DNA of 64,000 nt from Odiellus spinosus (GCA_963920705.1 OY987234.1:18991794-19055793); one strand, 5' to 3'; positions 48,092 through 59,912 are shown, counted from the first letter of the stretch. Translations and numbers: made by a program. The notes: a model not told the origin generated them from the sequence alone.

Positions 48092-49920
48092 TATACTTCT
48101 TGTGTAGAATTGGTTTTGTACCTACTGAAATCTCAGTATGATTTCCACTACTCACTAGAAGTTAAACTGAAATGTAATTTACTAAACCTTTGTTTTAGGG
48201 CGGAGTGCTACCTAATATTAAACTCCTTAGAAGGAAAAATAGTGCGCATGTTTTCATACTGTTTCAAGTTTATATCTAACTTTTGGTAGACATACTAGAC
48301 TAGGCTTCCACGCTTTTTTTTCTTCTTTCCCCTTTTGGGAACCAGAAAGGGACCCTATTGGGGCTTTTACTCTATAAGGACAAGAGTTGCCATTGGATAA
48401 CTCTAACCCCGTAGTCTTGGGAAAAGATTAGGAAAAAGGAAAAATCCCCCACGTTTTTTTTTTCCTTATTTTTTTTTTTTTCGCTAGTTCTCTTTCTCTC
48501 GCTTGCTTTCTTACTCTCTGGTGGATTCATTGTTTATAATGTTGTTTTTATTGAGTAAGACTGCAAAGAAGGAAAGAAACTACGACTGGGTTAGGGTTAG
48601 GGGCGAGAGGACGGTGTAGGAGGGTTAAACGAAGAAAGAAAAAAATAAAAATGTCAGTAGACCGTGTAGTTTAGTCGAAGCCTCATTAGTTCCATCGTTT
48701 ACTTTTCTCTCTCTCTCTCTCTCTCTCCATTCTTTTACGTAATTTTTATTTTATTTTGTTTCAAACGTATCTCTTATTGTTTAGTTAACGGTTTTTTGCG
48801 AATGACCTCCTTTAATATTTGACCTTCATGAAGATATTGTAATATTTCTCAAATTAAAATTTAAGTTGGCAGACGGCTAGGCTACAGTTTTCATGGCCAT
48901 TTCGTCTTAAAGGGGTGCTACGTGGTCAGGGTACACCAGCATATGTCCTTGTGCGGGTCATGGGAGGTTAGACCGAGGATGTCGGCCAAAGAGCTGTCAA
49001 AATGTTTTTCCCGCCAATTTTAAATTAATCGCCCCTATAAGATAGCTTCCTCAAAAACACCAATGCTGCGTGGCTGGAACACTTCTACAGGGGTTAAATG
49101 AGACTCGGGTACACTTGATAGAAATAATTGTTTAAAACTTCTTTGTGCTTGCGCGTTTTGAGTTATTTACCGACATAAGGTAGCAAACAAATAGAATATA
49201 AAGTTTGACCTTGAAAATGCGAATGTTGGCGAGTAAAATTTTCTGTTCTAGGCTACACATCATCTATGATTTGAGTTCTAAAATATTCCTATCTAACTTC
49301 AATGGGAGTGGGTATACCGGTAGTCCAAAGTGCTTTTAATCTAATTTTTACCATCTAAAATTTTATATTAAGAGAATAGCCTAATATTTAGGGTTGATAA
49401 GTTATAGACACGCTGCTGTATAGCGGGTTAGTTGACGGGCTTTCTGGTATATAGCTTTTGAAGCCGTATTAACCGAGGGACTTGATTATATTAAGTGAAA
49501 ACTAGATTACGGCGGAGTCGTCGCCCAAAGTGCTTCGTAATTAGAGGGATGTAGCGCCTTTAATCGAGATAAAACGGCCGCCGAAAGCTCCCTACCTTTG
49601 TACCCTTTCCATCGATACAAACTGTTCTATTCCTCCGTGTTAATCCGTACAGATCTTGAGTGGATGGGTTTTCATTGCTCCCACTTACCCCATTTTATCT
49701 CATTCCCCAAGATAACTTCATTATCTCAAATAATCGAACACGTATTAAGATAACTTTATTCAAAGGGGATCATATGTTTCCATGAAGTCATTCTTTTTGA
49801 CGGGAGGTAACCCATGCTTTTTGAAAAACACTTTCTAGGAAAAATTCTAAATCGAGCTTTGAAATTGTCGATATGAGTTTTTAAATAATATTATTTTATT
49901 ATTTTAGAAGATTAAATTCA
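48092..49920. other. Non-coding interval
   Basis: (CT)n at 48707-48727 and T runs at about 48455-48481. Nothing else recognised. Confidence 0.5.
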
Positions 49921-50068
49921 TTATAAACTATTAATTAACAAGGAGACACCGTACTCTGTTTAATCAAATTATTTATTTTCAAAGCAATCCTAGTCAAATA
50001 CCCGATATTAAATATTTAAATTATTAAACAGAGCGCAGTGTCTCTTTATGAATTAATAGTATAATAAT
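49921..50068. repeat. Foldback element G, about 148 bp
   Basis: Arms (left: AGGAGACACCGTACTCTGTT; right in inverse: AAGAGACACTGCGCTCTGTT) pair for about 45 bp at roughly 80 percent. Single copy in the window, so a MITE is inferred only from the shape. Confidence 0.65.
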
Positions 50069-52624
50069 ATTAATGTTTTGTTAAGCTTTAAAGTGAAGAT
50101 TTTTGATGAGTTCCAAAAGAAATTTGATGTTGATAAAAGCAAAATTCCCTGCAAAATTACGTCATCACTATGATTACGTGGCTATTATAGATCTTATAGC
50201 TCATTCTTGCACAGAATATATATTGACACTTCATTTAAATTTAACATCTACTAGTTTAAGTCCCCTTTTGTAACTATAAATACAACCCGTATTAAGGAAT
50301 AGGAAGTTTGGACATTTTTCAGTTTGATCCCGAAGTATTAAGGGGTTCCCGGAATAGCCCCTTTGACCGACGATTTGTACGACTGGTCAGTTAACGATCG
50401 GTATTCCGAAATTGTAGGATCTATCCCATCTCTCTCTCTCTCTCTCTTTCTTCCTTCGAATTTTCACTGAAACCAAAGCTATACGCGCAGGGATATCTAA
50501 TGATATTAACCCAATGAAATGTAAGTAGTTGTCGCAAACTGTCACACGAGGAAAAACGGGGAAAAGAGTGAAGGGATGGGGATAAATGCGGCAATAAACC
50601 GAAAAGATGGAGGGCTATAAGAGTACAATGCGGGACCTCTATTTCTTTTTTTGTCATAAACATTCCCTTTTCCGTCTGTCCACCGTTACATCCTCCGAGT
50701 CTTCGTATCCCTTACAGACTATTGGGACGATTATATCCCAAGACTTAAATGCAATTTTATCTTTCCTATTTTCTCTTGTTTTATATTAGGCTATAGTCCG
50801 TTCACTGCTTAGAACCAATAGAGTGAAATGTATGGGAGATACTTATGTTAAAAGTAGACCTGTATTCGATTCGGGCCTTGGCAAATTGATCTCGGATCAA
50901 GTTCGCGAATTTAATCATTAAAATTTATTGAAAGCATTCCCATGTTATATAAGCTCGAGGTCAGTTGAATAACAAATAAATCGGCTTACTCCATGAGGAA
51001 AAATGGTTAAATTTGGAATATCCCTTCTTAATTCGACCAAATAGACCAAGTGAAAACAACCTGAACTCAAAAAAAATTGCGTTTATTTAAACCAATTTTT
51101 GGTGAATTGGAATATAATATTTAGACAACGCCAGTAAAAGACGAACTCTTGGAAAAGCAATACTCTTCAGATTATTATCTCTTGCCACAAACTAGCCAAA
51201 CTTTTTGCGAATCTTGTAATCATTTCCGAAATGGTACATTTGTACTGCGCAGTAAATTTGTCATGAAATCGACTTTTGTTCGTTTTGATGTTTGTCCACT
51301 CGTTTCCAACGAATACCGTTAAAGCGAAGAATACGATTTAAGTTAACCCCGTTATTCGTATTTGACTTTATTCATTGTCTTTCGACGGACGGTCTTTATA
51401 GTCCTTAATGGTAAGAAGGGGCAGCTGGTGGTCGTAAAAAATGTCTTCCCCGTTGAAATCCTCCTCTCCTCCCCGTATCAAACGACCCTATTGTTTTAGT
51501 TTAAGCTCCTCGAGACCCGAGTCACCCCTCTTGAATTTTTCGAGCGTGTTCTCTACTAGACCTCGTTTTTAGACGAGTGGCGTAAGTGTCAAAATCAACT
51601 TTTGTGAAATAGCAGATGGCAATGATAAATATATAGAGACGACCATGGTCTTTCCCGGCCATGTCGTACAATTTAGGGTTTTCGGGCGTGACTGGTCTAG
51701 GGGCCAAGTGTTTCGAAGCGTATGCTACCAGGATGGTAGTATACGTGGTTGGACATGATTTTTTGGGTGCGGCCCAGTATTATTTTGCTATTTTGTTCCG
51801 GTGTATATTATTCTAATTTTAGAATACCCCCTCATCCCTTTTGTTTTGAAATTTCAATTAGATCACGTGATCTTGCGTAGTTAAGCTCGTTCCTAAATAG
51901 ATTAGAAACTCCTATTGGTTGCGCCTTAGCTCGTTGATTATGCTTAAGGGAATACTCTGAAATTTAATCGTAAGTCTGTGTTAATAGGAAATCATGGGGT
52001 CTTTTATGGACAACCCCTTGTCAGTTTCATTAAATTATACCTTTGTAATTCAACACGTAGATAGTTTAATCTTAATTTCGTATTTTTTAACTTTTTAATA
52101 AAGAAAGATACGTAGATATTCCTCTAAGATGAAGACTTTAACAATAGGATCGATTAACGTTTCGATGCTCTCTCGTTCTTTATTTTCTTTTGTTTTAGAG
52201 TGGAATTGTACCCCTTTTCCCATCCTCTTTATTCTTTTTAGAGTGGGGAGGGCGACCCATTCTTTTCTGGCCCTGACTGACTCAGCCCTTTCGCCTGAAC
52301 CCCCAAAAAGCTTCATTTGAGAGTGTTTTCCCCATCCTCAGTGTTTACGGTCTCTCTTTTCTCTTGCCCCGTCTTTAAATGACCCTCCTTCGATCGAATT
52401 GAATGGGATCTCCCTTTCTATACGGATTGATTTAAGCCTTTTTAGATCAATGGATGTAACTTCTTTTTGTTCCCATCCTCATTTTCGTCCTCTTTTCTAA
52501 AGTTAATTGTTTAACGCGGAAATGAAAAGGTAATGCGAGTGATGCGGGGATCAAATGATGAGGTACGAAATATTTTTTTTTCACGAAATTTTCATGGATG
52601 TAGATTTATCTCTTTAAGTTATAA
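50069..52624. other. Non-coding stretch with one coding-like patch
   Basis: (TC)n at about 50429-50448. The patch 51522-51782 is described separately. No other gene recognised. Confidence 0.45.
51522..51782 (-). other. Coding-like open frame, unclassified
   Basis: A frame of about 86 codons is bounded by a stop just upstream (near 51785) and one at 51522. It is G+C-richer than its surroundings, and many codons end in C or G. The product includes LVAYASKHLAPRPVTPENP and RLYIFIIAICYFTKVDFD; the second faintly recalls the YFTK of retroelement integrases, but the DDE residues cannot be placed. It has no good ATG start and no clear acceptor. Could be an exon, a dead element fragment or chance. 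Confidence 0.2.
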
Positions 52625-52961
52625 CAGAAGTAGATGAAACCCTCCTTTGAAGTCTATTACTCCCGGGTCTTGTCTACCCCTCTCTGTATGGGTTATTCTC
52701 AAAAGGCGCGATCCGTACGCCTCCTAACGGTAGATGTTTTCGGAGCGGGAGCTCGTCCAGCGAATATCTCTAGCAGCCTTGGTGTTCGTCCAAAAAACGT
52801 CGTCGTTTGTGGAGAGAGAGAATTTCCAATTTTCCGTAGACAGGGGGGATGAAGTAGGACCCCTCCGATCTCGTAAAATTGTGAATTTTACCCATACAGA
52901 GAGGAGCGCTATATCGAACATTAGAGTAGTAGACTTCAAAGGAGGGTTTCATCGGCTTCTG
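52625..52961 (+). mobile_element. Family A MITE, copy A9: subfamily chimera, no target duplication
   Basis: 337 bp. Left part has subfamily I markers (GTTATTCTCAAAAGGCGCG, GGGGGATGAAG). Right part has subfamily II markers (CCGATCTCGTAAAATTGTG, AACATTAGAG). The switch falls in the shared block around 52848-52864. Flanks GTTATAA and AAAATAA differ. The left terminus is the CAGAAGTAG variant. Confidence 0.93.
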
Positions 52962-53976
52962 AAAATAATTATAATTTTGGGTTGCACTCTTTCTCGTTAA
53001 ATATTTTTTTGGAATTACATAATTTAAACGGGCGCAGTTTTATTAGTATACGGTCAGTTAAAATATTTTCTCTTAGTGGAAAATATTTTATGTAGGAAGA
53101 ACTAATATTTCAATTTACCTCGCGTTTTGGAACTTTCCGCGTTAAATGTTGTTCGTTTCTATTTTCGGTTTTAAATTTAAGTTTTGCCTGAAGGTTGTAA
53201 TTTCCCTTCTTCTCTTTAAATAAAATTCTCGTTTCCCAACTCATCCCACTGACACTTAAACTTAGCTCAACGCGCTTGTAAAGTGTTTTCTAGCGTTTTC
53301 TCTCGCGCTTTCTCCATCTCATCTTCATACTCTTCTTGAAGAGTTAAAAGACCAATTCACACGTACTCCGAGTTTATACATAGTTCAGCTAAATTGAGTG
53401 GTAACCATAGCAACTATACCTTTCGCAAGGACTGTAATATTTCTCAGCCTTGGAACCACCTAAACTAATTTAGGAAGCCATTCAAATTGAAAATATATTA
53501 GATTCGTACTAAAAATACACAGCCACTATTTCAAAATTCAAGCCGCGAAAACTGTCAGGGATGCATCAGGAAGAATTATATATTATTTTTATGTTTATTT
53601 AAAAAAAGTTCAGGAAAAACCCGAATATTTTCGTTTCTTTTGTCGAAGAGAGCTTTATTTTCTTTCAGAATAGGGTAAAGGAGATCATTCAAATAGACAA
53701 CGGTATATCCCACCTTGATTTGAAACCACTTACCCCCTTTTTTTTAGCGAAAAATTGGGAATACCCAAGCGCCTTTTGGTAAATGATGCAAATCACACGA
53801 CACTAGCGGAACGTTTTCAAACGTTTTTGGAACGGTTTAAATCGATTACAAGGCCTAATATGATCGATTTGAATACTATAGTGTGAACGTAGCTTTTGAA
53901 TATTTAAGAATTTAGAGTGTGAATGGTTCTTTTAGAGATTCTAATGGTTCCACGAAATAAAGTATACACAAGCGGA

Positions 53977-53978
<2 letters not shown>

Positions 53979-54022
<44 letters not shown>
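53979..54022 (+). repeat. (AG)22 microsatellite
   Basis: Perfect AG repeat of about 44 bp, followed by an imperfect GA-rich tail. Confidence 0.95.
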
Positions 54023-54024
<2 letters not shown>

Positions 54025-54929
54025 GGGAGAGAAAGAGAGCCGTTTGCTTCGTTTCCTTAATAACTAACAGAGCCGATGTGTAAAGCGTATATAGAAGCTA
54101 AAGCTCTGGATATAGTTCAACCCAACGTAGTACTAACCTTAAATTAAATATAGTTGAAAGTCAAAGAATAAGTGATAAGAGGTAATAATGATTCTACTCG
54201 TATCTCTTTCTCCCTGCCTCTGAACTCTATTGATTCTAAGTCATGAACGTACTCTCAGTTTAAATTTCTGTTGCGAAAAGAGAAGTTTCATTTTACTTTT
54301 ATCACCCTCCCTCCATTCCTCGCCCTTTCAAAGTCAAACTAGGCGCAATTTTATACTTCGAGAGTGAAGTGTTTGAGACGTTTTCAATTTCTTTTTTTCG
54401 TTTTATTGAGAACCTTTAAAATGTGATAAGAAACGTTTGTGAATGTCTTTTCTTCATTATACCTCAATTTTTTTCTCTTTCTTCAAACGAACGGAATTGG
54501 GTTACTTTATAACGTTGAAGACTTGAAGAAGGAACTTGTAAATTATACTGACGTTTAGCTATTTAAAGTGTTGTCATCTTTAGGAACTTTATATCTTCGT
54601 TTTTCTTGGCGTTGAATATAAATTTTGTCTTACATTATTTGAACCATTAGAAAAAGAATTCTAGTAGACAATGAACATATTTTCACTCTAGTTAATTTTA
54701 ATCTTAGATGAGAGACTAATTACTTAACCAAAATAACTTTGTAAAATACCGCAGTTTTTTTCATTAAGGAAAACTTTTAAGCCTTAGTCAGAATTTTACT
54801 ACGAAGTGTGTTTAGTCTAGTCACAAATGCTTACATTTTCTCGATAATAAAACGTTTCCCTCAAAACTTCTCCGGTTCAGCTGTTACCCGAAATTGGGAT
54901 AAAGTTTTGTGTCTATTTTGAGTCGTAGA

Positions 54930-55140
54930 CTCTGTCGTCGTTGGACGGATCCCCCCTCCTGGCTTGGATGGCATGGGGTACACCCTTATGGTCGTTATCG
55001 AACGTACGCTCGCCGGCCTGGCCATGTGTTCCACTCTGAGCTTCGAGGATCGAGTGTGTAGGAGCATCCTCCCGCGACGCGATCCACCCTCCTCGCGTGC
55101 TTAGCCTGGTATATAAGGCGTACAGGCTTAATTCCCCTTT
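54930..55140. other. Sharp G+C-rich islet with TATA box
   Basis: About 200 bp clearly richer in G+C and CpG than both flanks. TATATAAGGCG at about 55111-55121 is a strong TATA-like sequence on the + strand at its right edge. - strand frames (54861-55067, 54913-55146) are unrecognised. Could be a promoter, an exon or the end of a retroelement. Confidence 0.3.
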
Positions 55141-55951
55141 CGGCAAATGTTTGCTTCGCTCTTCTCTATGCCTAGTTGTCCTATAGTTTCTAGTACTTAA
55201 AGAGATAGTCTCGCGATAGTTGGTTTTGATTAATGTATCAAAAAAATCTTCATATTTCGAGGTATGGGTAACTGGGAAAACATGAAAATGTTAGAGACTG
55301 ATTTTGAGTCCAAAAATCGTGGGAAATCTAAGGGAAAATCGTGGAAATTCATATGATAAACAAATTTTAATTGTCTATCATCGAAATTATCCATAATACT
55401 TACCCTTTAAAAAAGTTTAGGAAACTACACCCTCTGATTTTCTTCTAAATTGTTTAATATTCGATATAATACAGCGGAATGGTTCATGTCGTTAAACCCG
55501 ATAGAAATAAAAGTAGTTCATGTTTTCGAAATAGTTCTTTTGAATATATAGTATCTTTGTTTTCCTAAGCTTTTACCCCGGCACGGTTATTTTCCAATAA
55601 AATTGTACTAGTGTAGTTGATGAACTAGCGGAACTTTAAGCGGAATAATATACAATATTAAATCTCATAGAGAATAAAAGTAGTTCTAGCAAACTTCTAG
55701 AGAATTTGGAATATCTCGTTTTTTGTTTTTCTTGCTTGAAGCGAGTGAGAGACCATCTGAAACATTTCATTCCCGATCGTGACAAGCCCTAGTTCTGTTT
55801 CAAATGGAATATCCAATGTGTAGAAGAAAAATAAATATCCTATATCTCTAATAGTTTTAAGGTAAACCTGATGGTAACCTTTCAACGAATTGCATTTTCA
55901 TTTGGGATACATTGAGCTGGGTTCTATTTTATATTCTAAATAGGCCAGACT

Positions 55952-56059
55952 ATAGTCAACTCCAACTCTTGTTTGCAGCACACGCAAACTATCTCTCTGG
56001 GTCACCAAATCATAGATGATAAGCAATGGGTAGCTTATGATTGCGTTGCTGCCAACTTA
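55952..56059. repeat. Family N foldback repeat, copy N7
   Basis: Left arm ACTCCAACTCTTGTTTGCAG, then CACACGCAAACTA. The right arm has GTAGCTTATGATTGCGTTGCT and CCAACTTAAGGTGGAATT. The AAATCATAGATGAT interior matches N1. Confidence 0.55.
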
Positions 56060-56789
56060 AGGTGGAATTGGTCATATCTTGGTTTTGCCCTCCTCCTTGT
56101 TTTTAATGATACAAAAAGGTATGAAGTACGAGCCATTTTTAGCCTTTGCCTTTGGTATCGAGTGAGGTGTGATAAACTTTTGTATTTGCTTGAAGTTTTG
56201 AACTTTTAGTTAGGAATAAATATTGGGTAAAAAGGTTAGGATAGTTCAGGGGTTATTTTTTGTTATTTTTAAGACACTTTCTATATATAATTTTCTGAAA
56301 AGGTTTTTGGAGGATTTTCAGCTGACTCGTTTCTACTTCAGACTTAAACTTCAAACCGCCGCTGGCCTTGATATGTTTTTCTTTCGCAAAGTTTTGAATA
56401 CACTGCGAAACTAGAATTTGGGATGTTTTTTTTAGTTCGCTTTAGGTTTAAGGCAAGTTAACATAATGTTTTTTAACTAAGATCTAGTTTCAACCGGTAG
56501 CTATGATGATTAAATCAATCCCTGTCTGTGAAAGAAGCTGTATTACCAAAGAAAAACTAGTTTTCTTGGGTCACGTGGGCATGGGTGCTCTTATTGGTCA
56601 CTTTCAATTATGTAAATTCTAACACAGGCGGTCCATAGTTCCATACTCTTTCATAGCAGAAAGTTATAGACCATTTTTATCATATTTTTTGAATAACGTA
56701 TATTTATAAACACGCAAAACCAAGTTCGTTTCTTCATTTATACTTTTATACTTCACTTGCGTTAATTAATGAAAATTTGCTACTATTTG
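56060..56789. other. Non-coding interval
   Basis: Nothing recognised apart from short frames. Confidence 0.45.
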
Positions 56790-56796
56790 ATAATAT

Positions 56797-57223
56797 CAGA
56801 GGTATATAATAACCCCCTTCGGGGGGAAGTATGAAAGCCCCTATACTACCAATGCTAAAAATCACGAACAACAAGAGCCCGCTGCTGACTATCTAGGTCA
56901 CTAGCTCGCGCTGGACTTCTCAATGTCGCTACTCTAGTAAATGGTCTTTGTATAAACAAGACGGCTCGATTTGTGTTTAGAACTTCTTGTCTCAGGAGTC
57001 AGACTGTCTGTTAAATTGGAGTCGAAGGTTGACTTCAGCTCGCGAGTTCCGGAAGTGTGCGTAGGGAAAATTTAGTGAGGTTCAAAATGGTGTAACTATT
57101 TTTTGGGAGTAAAGCGGTGTGTCGATGCGCCGCGATTTACGCCGGGCACTTGTGGTTCGTCGATTTTGCCTACCTTTCATACTTCCCCCCGAAGGGGGTT
57201 ATTATATACCTCTGCTACTTCTG
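56797..57223. mobile_element. Family B MITE, copy B3, with an extra A-type terminus (target duplication ATAATAT)
   Basis: The normal B sequence runs 56797-57214 and is followed by CTACTTCTG (57215-57223). ATAATAT at 56790-56796 is repeated at 57224-57230, outside the extra 9 bp, so the mobilised unit included them. CTACTTCTG is the inverse of CAGAAGTAG, the variant terminus of A7, A8 and A9. Confidence 0.92.
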
Positions 57224-57230
57224 ATAATAT

Positions 57231-59561
57231 ACAAATTTGAACGCTTATAATACGCTTGACCTCTTAACCCCTGCGTATGATTTTGACCCCCTGCTCCATT
57301 TCCGATCCATTCTAAGATTGAAATCAAATATAGTCATCCTACATCGTCTTGTTTCTTTTAGTTTCTTTTTAAGGAAAGTTCTAAATTTTGCCTGTGGCAT
57401 GATCGAGCAGCTGTGGTTAAAAGCTCCAACTTTACCTTTCTCACCGTACTATTTTCCCACGCGCCGCACGCCGTAAATGAGATAAAATAATACGTCCCAT
57501 TCTTCCACTACATCCCCGCATCCTACAGCTCTTCATCCACTCTGATGTAACTTTTCTTTTCACCTTGGTAGTCATTTTAATCCCCGCGGGAGTTTGGCAC
57601 GGACTCTGTTCTTAAAAATGCATTGCACCAACAAACCGCGGCAAGAACAATATTAGTTAACAGGGTGAGCTACAGGGAAAATACTAGATTATGGGATGGA
57701 TAGAACGTAGACCGATAGCTGAAGGAATGAACGAGAGGGAGGAAAGGGGGGTAGAAAGTCATTAGGCTTTTATCCTTTATTGAAGACTTTATAATGTCCC
57801 CCCCCCTCCCCGAATCATAATTAGTATTCTCCGTTCGCCTCGAATCCCTATATTAGCTATATGTGTTTAATTTCCTCGTTCGTCTAGAGTCTGTTAATAA
57901 ATGGGTTTACGGGGAATGATGGATGATTGGGTTTAAGGTATCTAATCCGTTTCCAGTTTAATCTGGATTAATTTGTTCGATTCGTATTTTAAAATTAATC
58001 AGTTATTTTTCGCGCGGAACAATGTAATGTCGTCATTAAATTTAGATAAAATTTGTAAATTACGAAGTCGATTTTTGGCGGAAATTTTCTTTTAGAGGGG
58101 CTGTCAGGGATTTTTTCAAATCGTTTACTGAGGTTTAAAATTTTGATTATGAGGTTTTAAAATATGCATAGACGGTCTAAAAACATGATAACATCATTTT
58201 AAATAAAACAAACTTATCCAAAATGATATATAGAGCTTTATCTTTGAGGATTTGTTTCTATTGAACGCGAGTCCTTAGTTACACTCGTGACTATCGAGCG
58301 TGTTTTGCTCCCCGACTTCAATGATCATCCCTAATTGATTATCTTGCCTAATTATCGAACGGTATACACGGTAAACTCCCGCTTTCTCGCGATCGGCACT
58401 TAGGTAATATACAAGTATATATAATCACAATCTCGAGAATATGATGTTTGATTTTTCAAAATCTTAATTAAATTTCATTTACTGTTTACCAATCTCGGTT
58501 GTCGTTTTGACAAGCGCTGGTCGCATCGTGGACTGACACGAAGTTACAAAAGTATTTACCGAACGTTGTTAACGACGGAAAAATAAGAAATTAATCGCTT
58601 TTGATTGAAATTAGTTCGAGAGAGCGGAAAGTGACGTCTAATACATCATAAACAGCAATTAAGCCGTGTTTGCTATTTGCTTCGCTTCTCCCTCCGTTCA
58701 CGTTAAGCCTTGGCCAGTGTTTCAATCTAAATTTTCGCCACGTATAAAACGTGGTTAGGGTTTTATTTTACGATATATTTTGATTTTGACGCGAGCTTGG
58801 ATTATATATATTTATCTATATGGTATTTGTGAATACTCTGGGTGATACGGGATCGTAATTCCTCGTCGGAATCGAGTCTGGTGATGGTGAGATACCACGC
58901 GTGCACCTATATACTAATACTCTCTCTGGAATTAGAATGTCTGCCACTCTCTGACAAATGAAACTGCAATGTATATGGTATAGAGTCTTTACTAAACTAA
59001 TAGAGCCGAGGCTTTCTAGTAAGAGATTTTACTAAGAATACCAAGACCTTTATTCGCCTACCGCCCTCCTTTTGGTCAATAGAGTTTAAAAGTTGGAGGA
59101 CAGAATGCTTTTATACCAGACGCGACTCTACTATCTGTTCAACTTAATTCAGACAATGAAGTGATGTTAAAGGATACGAAACATTCCTGATTAATTGTAG
59201 GGTGTATATAAAATATTCCCGTAGCTTTGTATTCGTTGATTCAAATAATATGCGAATGGACACAACGTCTCTCCTGGTATTAGCGCGAAAGCGGGATGGG
59301 TGGCTCGCGTCGTTGTGGGTCCGTGGGATGAAATTCTATGAATATAAATGAAGCCAACAACTCCTTCTAGTCTTCTTAATTATAATTACGACACAACGAG
59401 AGGGGAAACTAGGAGGGATTTTTACAGAAGAGAAAGGGTTATATATAATATAACTTAGTTAAATATTTAATAAGTTATTGATTTTATTCCACGTCTGTCT
59501 AATTTTATTTTGGGATGTAAGAATTTCTTCAAACTGATCCAGTTAACCTTTGAACTCTAGA
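57231..59561. other. Non-coding stretch, 2.3 kb
   Basis: Interrupted C run at about 57797-57811. A GTAGCTTTGTATTCG at 59221-59235 resembles a family N arm. No gene recognised. Confidence 0.45.
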
Positions 59562-59568
59562 GTAGTTA

Positions 59569-59905
59569 CAGAAGCCGATGAAACCCTCCTTTGAAGTCTA
59601 TTACTCCCGGGTCTTGTCTACCCTTCTCTGTATGGGTTATTCTCAAAAGGCGCGATTCGTACGCCTCCTAACGGTAGATGTTTTCGGAGCGGGAGTTAGT
59701 CGAGCGAATATCTCTAGCAGCCTTGGAGTTCGTCAAAAAAACGTCGTCGTTTGTGGAGAGAGAGAATTTCCAATTTTCCGTAGACAGGGGGGATGAAGTA
59801 GGACCCCTTCTAACTCGTAAAATTGGGAATTTTACCCATACAGAGAGGAGCGCTATATGGAACATTGGAGTAGTAGACTTCAAAGGAGGGTTTCATCGGC
59901 TTCTG
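59569..59905 (+). mobile_element. Family A MITE, copy A10 (target duplication GTWGTTA)
   Basis: 337 bp, subfamily I. Flanks GTAGTTA (59562-59568) and GTTGTTA (59906-59912) differ by one base, the only imperfect duplication in this family. Confidence 0.94.
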
Positions 59906-59912
59906 GTTGTTA

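Larger units (their letters stand above)
52962..55951. other. Non-coding stretch, 3 kb
   Basis: Contains (GA)n and the G+C-rich islet listed separately. A GTGTGAACGTAGCTTTT near 53884 matches the inverse of the family I end without a clear partner. No gene. Confidence 0.45.

Noticed and set aside
55979-56118. Apparent internal exon: CTTGTTTGCAG acceptor, open frame of 46 codons, AAAAAG|GTATGA donor
   Set aside because: Its acceptor and first 80 bases lie within family N copy N7 (55952-56059), whose blocks recur elsewhere as repeats. Its phase (0) also does not fit the phase 1 donor at 672.
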